Origin: Panaeolus papilionaceus
Taxonomy: Eukaryota > Basidiomycota > Agaricomycetes > Agaricales
Assembly (NCBI GenBank): GCA_015501605.1
Contig: JADNRZ010000007.1
Location: 1,736,001 to 1,800,000 of the forward strand
Length of the DNA stretch: 64,000 bases
Direction: 5' to 3'
Below the pieces are notes generated by a model. The model was not told the origin of the DNA. It did no database searches and saw nothing but the letters and a program-made list of their open reading frames with translations. The translations under genes were made by a program, and so were the position numbers. Shown here piece by piece: positions 55,285 to 64,000 of this stretch. How positions within the stretch are numbered: the first letter of the stretch is position 1; each line of letters opens with the position of its first letter.

Positions 55285-58200
55285 TCAAATTAACCCGTCG
55301 TTTCCGGAGTATGCCAGGCGACGCAACATCCCACAAGGAAAAAGCGGTTTACGCACCTTGTCACGGACCCCTTCCCACATACCATCCTGGGCGTATTTAT
55401 GGGACTCTGAAACGACAAGGGCACTAGTGCACTGGTTGTATTGAAAAGGTCCCGTTGAATTCTCGAATCTGTGTTTGAATGCGCGATAGATAAGTTTTGA
55501 CCAGTGCCCGCTTCGACCAACGCCACCATAGTAGTAGTGAGCCTCAAATTTGCCAGGTTTGGGCTGGATGCTTTCGTCGTCCGAGCCTGAGTTGTAGCTA
55601 CCTTCAGAGGTTTCTACATCCTCGTATGCTCGACGGGTTCTGCCTTCTGATGGACAATTCCTGTCAAACGCATCTTGAAGTCCTCCATCGCGCTTTAACA
55701 GCTCCTCAATACTGGGCTCCTCATTCCCTCCCTCCAGGTCCTCATCCTCGCTGTGCACTCTAACGACAATGGTTTTATCGCCTTCGCCCTCTGCATCACC
55801 ATCATGGGGCTCAACCAAGGACGAAGTCGAAGTTGAAGTGGACGCAGAGGCTGACGCAGCGGAGGACTCGGCACTTTCCAGCGCTGTAACATACCCCTCC
55901 ACACCACTCTCAACCCCACTCTGACTCTCATTGCCTCCCTCCTTTCCTGCACTCGACTGACTCTCATCGCCTTCAGCCCCACCCTCGCCTTCACCATCCC
56001 AAACCCCAATCACCCTCTTCGGTCTCGGATGATGCAACTCGGCTTCTTTCACCACAGGCGGGTAGGGCAGCAATCTCTTTCCGGCACTTCCTCTGCTGCT
56101 GTTGCTTCCCCTACTGTTTGCACTACCGGGACTTCCACCGCCAGGACCACCGCCCACACCAGGCGACGTAACACCCGGGCTGAGGTTATGCCTCACAACG
56201 TAGAGTTGGGTTTGTGGGGATGCGATGCGATGTTGTGGGTGTCCATGGGAGTGTGGTTGATGTTGGTGTTGGGGGTGAGACGGTGGTTGATGTTGATGTT
56301 GGGACTGAGGGTACGGGTGTGGCTGGTGTTGCGGATGCAAAGGCGAATAAGGCTGATGCTGAGGATGATGTAACGCATGCGCATGCGAATACGGATGGGC
56401 ATCTAGGTAAGGCTGGTGCTGGTGCTGGTGCTGGTGCTGGTGCTGGTGCTGGTGTTGCGGGTGATGTGGGGGTGGTAGTTGAGGTAGTTGAGGTCCGAGG
56501 AAAGTTTGGTTCGTACTTGGATCCGGGGAGGGATATTCCGAAAGATCCAACTCCTTGAAACCAAACTCGTACATGTCCAACGGGACATACGGGACATACT
56601 GACTTGTTGCGCTGGAATCGTTGTGGAGTACGTGTTGTGGGCTTGAGGGGAGTGGATAGCCTGCACCTGTGTGAGAGGGTGTGATGATGCGGTGGTGGTG
56701 GGCTGTGGGAGTGAGGAGAGTCGTTAGTGGATTATCGATATAAGGGGTAGGGTAGAGGGCATTGTAATAAGACAAGAAAATAAAAGGGGTAGAACGCCAA
56801 AGTGGAGACAACGAGGGAGAAAACACGCATATATGCGCGTAAAAAAGTCGTCGACACGTGTATATAACGACTTTGGCCAATTGGCAACAACGAGAACGCG
56901 AAAAAAGTCGAATAAAATAGAATAAAAAATTCACGACGACCACGACATCGTGCACAACAACAACGATAATAAAAAGGAAGAAAGGAAAGCAGAAAGTAAC
57001 TCACCACCATTACTCGTAGGCGGGAACGGCAACAACCTCGGTTCACGCCCATTCAACGCCCTCGTCTTGCTCGTCACAGTCGCATCGTCGTCCCTCTTCT
57101 TCTTCACCGTCGCAACGGCATCATCCTCCTCCTCCTCCTGTACTGGTTGATACACATTCACAGGCACAGGAGCAGGAGGAGGCCCAAATAAATCATTCAC
57201 GCTCCCCCTCACAGGCAAGCTCCTCTGCGTCTGTCCTGCAGGACCTCCCCTCATCGATGCAGCGCTATTACCTGTGAAATCCCTCTTCACAGGCGACCCG
57301 CCCCTCATGCCCTTCTTCCACCCCTCAATCCTCGACTCTGCACCTGCACCCTCGGATACAGAGCCTTCTTCGTCCAGCCCTGAGCCATTTGAGGAAGCTG
57401 ATCTCTCTAACGAGTCGATCATGTCTCGCACTCGCCCGCTGGAGTTACTGGCGACGCTTGAGGAGCGACTATGGGAGCTCTTTGAGGATTTAGATGAGGC
57501 GTTGTCGTCGTCATTGTCGTTATCTTCGAGGTCGTTAAGAGGCACACTCCTCAACCTCCTCGAGCCCTTCTTAAATGTCCACCCTCTATCCAACCCCGAC
57601 GACGTCACATCCGAAGACGGCACCGGCTCGTCCACCTCATCTTCTTCCCCATCTCCCTTCTCCTCACCCCCCAATCCACCCCCAAGCCCACTTAGGATCC
57701 TACCCCTCACAGACCCCCTCCTCAGTCTCTCCTTCGCCGATACGAGGGTACTCCTCCACAACTGGTTGATGCCCCACTCTTTCAACTCCCCCTCTGAGAG
57801 CTTCAAAAATGCCTTCCCCGTTATCCTTTTGTTCCGCACGAACGCGGCGATGTCGTTGGCGATGCGAGCAGGAACTACGTGTTTTGTCAAGGGTAATGTT
57901 AGTGATGTGAAATAATAGGACAATGATAACAAAATCACATACCTCCAGAACTAGGATTCGACCCCAACTCCGAAACAAGATAACTCGAAAGCTGCGCTAC
58001 AGTCCACACTTTCGGGTCCGCAGGTAATTCAGCGAGAATATCAAGCTGCTGCTGCTGATCGCCCGTGTTCTGTCTTGGTACTCGCTCCCCGGTATGCTGT
58101 CCCTGCAGAAGTGCTCTCGCTTGTTGTTGTCGCTGGAATTCACCCTCCCCCTTCCATCCACCCGTTCTCTCAAGCACCACCCCATGACTCTGCGAATGCC

Positions 58201-59050
58201 GATGTCCCCTTCCCTTCTCACTCCCCGCAGACCCAGACCCAGACGCAAACAAGTCCTTCGCACTCGGTCTAACTCTCCCACCCACAGCACCCTTCTTAGG
58301 CGTATGATCTTCCTCCTCCTTGTCCGATTTCGCAGCCTCTAGTTCCGAACACACCACCCCACCCAGCGCCTCCTTCGGCGGGACAGGAAGGGGCGGAACC
58401 TCATCCCCTGTCAGACTACGACTATAGCGATGCCTCCCCGTCCCAGTGTTCGTCCCATCCTCGCCCTCGCTCTCACTGGCACTGGCACCTCCCCGCCCAA
58501 ATCCCTTGCGCATAATGGGACTGCTAGGCGACGGGCTACTCGGGACATAGTGATGATAGCTATCGTAGTGACTTGACGACCTCGATGAGCTTCTTGAGAG
58601 CAGCGCGGTTGAAGTTGTTTTGATAGCGTAGGGGTGCGGGTTGGGGTCGTGTTTAGGCGTATGAGGGGCTGTGGAGACAGTAGGATTGGAACCGGTGTGA
58701 TGATGATGATGAAGATGGGATGAAGGCGTTGAGGTAGAGTTGTTGAAATGCGAGGAGGGTGTGGAGGGCCGGAACGAGGATGACGACGACAGCGATAAAG
58801 AGGGCCTATGTGATCTAACAGGCAAGTGAGATTCTGCTCTGGAAGAAGGGCGTGGGTGTGATGGTGTCGATGGGCGACTGTCTTCTCCCTCTCTAGCTAC
58901 AGACGAGAGCCGTTTCGCCTCCTTGTCCGTCGATGAGACCCGCCTGCCCTCTTTATCCCTCTCCTTCGGTGACCCCGACGGTGATGCTACAGGGATCTTG
59001 GACGGAGGCAAACGATATCTAGACTGCCACGAAGGCGTATTGGTCGACAT
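55285..59050 (-). CDS. SAMCC2: chimeric ORF, SAM protein N-terminal half fused to a peptidase P exon
   Basis: Exons 59050-57943, 57874-57005 and 56702-55285 sum to 3,396 nt (1,131 aa) without a stop. Residues 1 to ~1,010 equal SAMCC1 (Ser/Pro-rich N terminus, SAM domain, linker, His/Gln repeat, acidic region up to EELLKRDGGLQDA). At about 55.67 kb the sequence switches to exon 2 of family P (ETSEGSYNSGSDDESIQPKP, KFEAHYYYGGVGR, TSALVVSESHKYAQDGMWEG). It reads through the P intron donor (GTGCGT) into unrelated sequence to the stop. The coiled coil, tail anchor and all peptidase catalytic residues are lost. Whether it is expressed is unknown; the promoter and SAM part are intact. Confidence 0.7.
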
Positions 59051-60424
59051 TATCGTGCTCGGTGATGGAACGATTTATGTATAGAGTGATGATTGGGGAT
59101 GAATTGATTGATTGAATGATACAGCCCTTGCTGAGGTGATGTGCCGCGATGTGATTCTGATAGAACAGAGTTGCCTTCAACAACACCCAAGCTAAAAACA
59201 CAGGGCGCAGTCGCAGAGCCGCAGAGCCACAGACAAGCACAGAATAAAACAGAATAGATAAAGCAGATACAGAAAAAGAAATTACAAAACTCGCCGACCA
59301 AAGGTAACGACACGGCGATGGTGGCTATTGAATAAGGTGGAACATGAACCAACACCCAGGTATAACCAAACACGACCAAAGAACGCGGGGTCTATCCGTG
59401 ATTCCGTGTTTAGGGGTACCACGTGTGTAAACAATGGCGTCACTTTGCTGCTCATCGTCAGACTCAGGGGATGTCTGAGAGATGACTCCAAATGGTATGC
59501 TGGATTGAATCAGATGAAAAATATAATTTTGAACGAGCATATAGAGCGCGTGTGGTGGTAGTAAAATACAATGCTTATGCAACGTTCAAGTTGACGTTGA
59601 CAACGCGATCACGGCTACAGCGACGCGTCGAAGCATCCCAAATATGGAACTAATTTCCTAATACAGCGGTCCCACCCCTATTGGCGTCTCTCCAGCTCCT
59701 GGTCATTTTCAAGTGTTCGCGCTCTCACACTTCAAAGGCTCACGAGACAATTCTTCAACACAACATGCAAATATAATTCCATTCTAAATGTTTTTGTATG
59801 ACTGCGATGACACCTAGGAAATTAAACCTCTAAAATAACTACAAAAGTTCTTTCAACATCAAGACATATTATTGAACAAGTGTGTATTCAAGTTCTCGTC
59901 CAGGTTAAACCTTATATATATATTCAATACTCAAACTCATACATGTGCAATTCCTCCTCTCCCCACGCCCACATTAACCAAAAACAGGCCCTCATGTGAT
60001 CGTCATATAGTCGCTTCGTCAGGCAACGCACGGAGCAATCCACGACAGCATGAATCCATCGAATCCTCGGCTCCCTGCTCCATGTCGATATGAGGGATGG
60101 GATTCTTGATAACGCCTGGTAGGATGAGGCTTGCCGGTGAGGGTCCATGCAACGTTGATCTATGGCCATGAAATGTGCCCTGGCTGTAGTGCAAGCCTTA
60201 CACTACGAGCACAAACGTGATATGGTCCGGCAGAGCACCCATACGAAGCGGTGGGTAAGCGCAGAAATCCACCGAGTCCTGCACTTTAGCGCTGTGGCGG
60301 TGTCCGTTGTGCGACCTGGTGTTAAGTTAAGTTAGCAGCAATATCAACCAGGGTATAACGTACATGAGACGAGGAAAGGAAGAGGTGCTCACAAAGCGTA
60401 TCCCATTGTCCATTCCTGCTGAAC
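59051..60424. other. SAMCC2 promoter side and R repeat
   Basis: Duplicate of 48195-49534. Contains the R repeat at 59690-59885. No gene supported. Confidence 0.5.
59690..59885 (+). repeat. R repeat copy
   Basis: Matches 48840-48985 directly and 32125-32305 inverted. Confidence 0.75.
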
Positions 60425-60635
60425 TCACGAGAAGGCAAAGCGACATGAGCCGCCGAAAAAGTAAAAGGATTTTCCGTGGTTTTCGTTGTTGTCAGCCACT
60501 CGGGCGTTGTGTTGTTTCTCGAAGTTGACGCTGAGGAGGTCTATAGAAACAGATCAACAAAATTGACAAAAAGATCAGCATGAAGCTCTCGGAACAAAAT
60601 AAGAATACATAAGACTGACCAGGTGAAGCAGGCAT
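60425..60635 (-). CDS. Family S copy 5, 43-aa ORF
   Basis: Exons 60635-60620 and 60540-60425. Same peptide as S3 except Ser for Pro in HGK[P/S]FYFF. The last codons read TCG TGA, forming a GTGAGT donor-like word at the stop (S3 has TCC TGA), so a longer spliced product cannot be excluded here. Follows U4 on the same strand. Confidence 0.4.
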
Positions 60636-61475
60636 CCTGAACTGAATGGAATCGAAAAGGGAGCGCGGGTTTGACCATTCGAATCAAATCTATCGGCATT
60701 TTATCTTGGATTTCGATTCAGGCTGGAGGCTAACCGGTGGACGTCCGGAACCACCACCTGAAGTCAGCCACATGGTCGCGGTCAACAGTCATCCACCCTC
60801 GACTAATGACGGGGACATTGGCGAAGACTGAGGAAGCTAGTAGGGGAATCACCCCAGCGAGTCAACTTTGTCGCGCACTCTATCACTCTTGCTATTTAAT
60901 TTTAAAATTAGTCACGCTCGAAGATCGAAGGAGACGGAAGCACAAGTCTTTATAAGTGTTGAGAAAGCGCGATCGGACTTAGGCAGGTTCAAGGTCCAAA
61001 CGATGCAAGGCGAGACTATGAAACGGACATCGACCTTTTATTGAGTAAAAGAATAAAGACTGGCTTGAACCACCATCCATAAACCAATGTACCAGCAAAA
61101 TTCATGTTACATTTGCTGTAGTATTCTAATAGACATGGTGATATACTCAAGTACGTGTAGATTGTATCAGACTGGCTGAGGCAAGCTTTCGAATATTTCT
61201 GTTGCTTCAGCCGAGACAATTGCGGTGGGCCGCTACACTCATACTCTCTTTGATACTCACTAGGCTGCAGCTTTGTTCACATTGGGAGCGTGCCGTTTTG
61301 CTATGGCTTGGCAAACTTACTTAAGTACCAACTGGCTGGGGGACAAGACAAATATATGGACAAATATAGGTTATTGGTAACAAAAGTAACTAATACGAAT
61401 TGCGAGGATGAGAGCCACCAGCACCTGACTCACCCAAGTGCAGAGGACAAGAAGAAAAGCAAGAATAAGATCTAA
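60636..61475. other. U-S spacer, copy 2
   Basis: Duplicate of 49746-50590. No gene supported. Confidence 0.45.
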
Positions 61476-62231
61476 TCAAGGCTCTAATTTTAAGATGTTA
61501 CCATGCGTTTTTAGCGCACACGGAGCACACCCTTGGATATTGCCTCCCACACAAATCACGACGCAAGACAGACACAGGTGAGTTCCATCCATCCATGAAT
61601 CAACGATTACGCATGATGTTGGGCAATACCTCAAGTTGTGGTCCACGATTACAAAAAAACGCCGGTTTGGATGTATTGCATCCGAAGAACTTGTTGAAGC
61701 TGTTCCTGTTACAGCCGGAAAGGCAGGTAAGAAAAAGCGAGTGAGCACTTGGGCCTAGTTGTAAGACGCTGAGTAGCGCTAAAATGTGAAGACTCACGGA
61801 ATGCTTCGCTCTCTCTGCGTCGTCGCCATTATGAACAGTGTTCACGAATGTGACTTGTCCTCCAAAAATCCCTATTTTGCTCGGACCAGAGGTTGGATCA
61901 CTATTTGCGGTTGATATAGGAGGCGTCGATTGGGGCTGTGTTGGAGGAGGGGGATGATTCGGGGTCTAATGGAATTTGAGAACGATGAACGTTAGTCATG
62001 GGACCAAGGAGCTACCAACTGAGGACCAAGTATACGAACCTGTAACTTCTGTAATATGTCCTGAAGCTCGTCTTGCAGCTGTAGCTGAGACTGTTCGGAT
62101 AAGGTATTGATTGTCAAGCGCAACTCGTCGAGTGTTGATAAGAGGGGTTCGATGCCCGTGTTCGCTGGTGGTGGTTCACCAGGATCTCTCGGCCTCGAAC
62201 CCCTTCTTCGCTGCCGCAAATCTTGCGGCAT
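61476..62231 (-). CDS. Family U copy 4
   Basis: Exon 1 62231-62040 (MPQDLRQRRRG, then PPPANTGIEPLLSTLDELRL). Exon 2 carries KIGIFGGQVTFVNTVHNGDD; exon 3 is provisional, with a stop at 61476. Nearly identical to U2 except for a shorter polyproline run (three prolines against seven), a difference in GGT/CCA triplet number. Confidence 0.5.
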
Positions 62232-62321
62232 AACGTCGAAGGGCTCCAATTGTCGAGTCGATACGGTGGAGGATATCGAGGTTGTGGTTCGTTATCGCCC
62301 CTCGTCGTAAAGTCACTCAGT

Positions 62322-62378
62322 TTTATATGTCGACGTCCAGCCTCGTGTCAGACACGAGGCTGGACGTCGACATATAAA
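62322..62378. repeat. Perfect palindrome, 28-bp arms
   Basis: Two perfect 28-bp arms around a single base (A62350). The longest uninterrupted palindrome I found in the window. No gene overlaps it; it lies ~90 bp upstream of the U4 start. Confidence 0.92.
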
Positions 62379-62425
62379 GTTATTAAGAGCGGCTGTGTGA
62401 TTCGCACAGCCGCTTTTAATAACTT
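62377..62425. repeat. Second hairpin abutting the palindrome
   Basis: Arms AAGTTATTAAGAGCGGCTGTG and its near-complement (one mismatch) around a 7-base loop. Absent from the homologous site in copy 1 (51501). Confidence 0.88.
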
Positions 62426-63551
62426 CATTGCACAGCATGGATGTCAAGTTGTGCGCATATTGCTTCTTTGGGTAAGCACAAAAGAGAATGTTCATGGCAT
62501 ATCGATTGCCGTATAACACGTGTTGACATATTATTAGACCAAATCTGATCGATACTTGGGCTGCAGTGAACAAGCACAGCCCGGGCATCACTATAACATG
62601 CTCACTGTCGTTGCCATACTACCTCTCGAGGTGCGTGTTTCTCTCCACTCATGGAGCCCACGTGTTTCTCGTATGCACAATGTATCGCGACGTGTCAAAT
62701 AAATGACAAGAGCAGCCCCATCGTTTCAGGAGCATGTGAGGCGGCGCGTATTGAGCTCTATTTACTTGCACTTGTCATTTCACAACGTGAGTGATGGAAT
62801 TACACCGTTACATGCAATGCGATATATGGGGCCAATTAAAAAAGCGAGATACTACTCGATCATCACGAAGAATATATGTATCATCCCTCAAATTCACTCA
62901 CTTTTATATGTCCAACATCGTATCACACAGCCTTTTAAAAACTTCACCGCACCCCATCAGTTTGAGTAGGAATAAAATGAAAATAAAGGCCGCTTGCCGA
63001 TTGCTGTGTGACAATATGTATTGAAATACCAAAGAGCCATACTTGGATTGCAGTGAAAATGCACAGCATCATTTGAATCCACTCCACTTGTCTTGCCAAT
63101 GAGGACTGTGATTCTCACAACATGCCCTGCGAGCCGTCAATTCTCTCCAATCATGAAGCCCACATAAATTGTACCCTGCGCTATGTACCACTGAAACATG
63201 TGTCAAATGAATGCGGCATGGGGGTCGGCGCTTGTCGACCCGCGCTTATGGGTTTACAACCCAAGCATCGTTGCATTTAATACAATGTGGGTCCAACCCA
63301 GAAAGCGAGGTACATATCGATCACCACAAAGAATAAACACTTGCGGTTGGTGCAGAGAATTTTTGGAGAATGAGTATCACAACCTGTGAACCTTTAAATC
63401 TGTACTTGTTCTCGCCAAGACCAGTTGATTCTCAGGTACAGTAAACACAAACAAACATCGATTTGAAGGACATAAGTATGAACATGACAAACAAGTACTG
63501 AGTCCTAAATTCTGGGGCAATCGAACCAGCATCGCTCATCGTTGATCACTG
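62426..63551. other. P-U spacer, copy 2
   Basis: Non-coding. Retains the ~480 bp (63110-63590) lost from copy 1 at 52200. Confidence 0.5.
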
Positions 63552-63873
63552 TCAAGCCCCGCTGTCCTTAGCCAGCTGTATGTCCCTGGCCATCTTGTAT
63601 GATCGACTGAGCCACAGAGGGGATCCAAACGGCAGTTTGTAAAGGTTATCGAAGTCCATAATGGCGTTAGGAAACTCTTTCAACACTTGCTCCCAGACCC
63701 ATTCAAATGGCGTTGCATAACCGATGTCGCACCGCCTGAACCCCATGCTCGTGCCACCGTTCAGCAAGCCCACAAACTCGCCTTTGAGGGTAGCAACTGC
63801 CGGGCCCGAGTCACCATCTTCACAAAAGTAGCTCCCATGTCCAGGTTCACGTTTATCTTCAAAATTGATAATA
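63552..63873 (-). pseudogene. Trypsin-like serine peptidase family P, copy E (C-terminal fragment)
   Basis: Encodes the last part of P including CEDGDSGPAVATLKGEFVGL, TSMGFRRCDIGYATPFEWVW and the C terminus ending at 63552. At 63873 the match to the family stops abruptly and unrelated sequence follows. The C-terminal residues differ from copy C because copy E keeps the ancestral 3' end. Confidence 0.75.
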
Positions 63874-64000
63874 GGACAATCTCGAAATTGAAGACTTAGA
63901 GCATCAGTTTATCGCATGCGACTGGATTCGAAATAAGAAGACATTTATTTATTAAAACGATCGTTCCTTGTCTCCCATTGTCAGGCCACAACAACTCTAT
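63874..64000. other. Right edge beyond duplication breakpoint
   Basis: Unrelated to the P family. Too short to interpret. Confidence 0.4.

Larger units (their letters stand above)
55668..63873. repeat. Segmental duplication, copy 2
   Basis: Direct repeat of 44697-52475. The left edge is the SAMCC/P junction; the right edge (63873) cuts peptidase copy E after the words shared with 52475. It carries ~480 bp (63110-63590) and a hairpin that copy 1 has lost. Confidence 0.85.

Noticed and set aside
1..64000. CRISPR arrays, bacterial operons, rRNA or tRNA genes
   Set aside because: No regularly spaced short repeats, ribosome-binding-site-led operons or cloverleaf candidates were seen; gene structure is fungal throughout. 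tRNAs were only scanned by eye.

Overview
This is eukaryotic DNA, almost certainly from a mushroom-forming basidiomycete (Agaricomycetes). Genes are split by many 50-65 nt GT..AG introns. The window carries two Plavaka-type transposases, a KDZ transposase and a TET/JBP-type dioxygenase, a combination I know from that group. Much of it is transposon-rich, duplicated and decaying. I assembled all exon models by eye from splice signals and frame.

Left part (1-10.8 kb): the 5' part of a Plavaka transposase gene runs off the left edge. It is followed by a TET/JBP dioxygenase gene with one nonsense codon, a degenerate phosphoglycerate mutase remnant, an apparently intact Spt5-like KOW protein gene and an intact nine-exon gene of a fungal family of unknown function.

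Mobile-element block (10.8-31.8 kb): a complete 5,864-bp KDZ DNA transposon (355-bp inverted repeats, 8-bp target duplication, open eight-exon transposase), a ~150-bp minisatellite, a poly(A)-tailed LINE with two lesions, and a second Plavaka gene. That Plavaka gene is split by a young 1.77-kb LTR element that encodes only a KH-domain/RGG protein and no pol. A pseudogene with four in-frame TGA codons follows.

Mosaic block (32-64 kb): three gene families (P, a trypsin-like serine peptidase; U, a small coiled-coil/proline-rich protein; S, a 43-codon ORF) recur in the order P-U-S on the same strand, in five partly degraded units. They are interleaved with three copies of a large SAM-domain/coiled-coil/C-terminal membrane-anchor gene (SAMCC). 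Only SAMCC1 is complete. SAMCC2 is fused in frame to part of a P gene, and SAMCC3 is a fragment. About 8 kb is directly duplicated with a period near 10.9 kb. One P copy is interrupted by a solo LTR of the KH element, and another by a 1.09-kb inverted-repeat element.

Recurring theme: nearly every premature stop I could place in frame is TGA, and one can be compared directly with CGA in paralogues. This fits C-to-T decay at CpG sites, in a window that also holds a broken TET/JBP gene.
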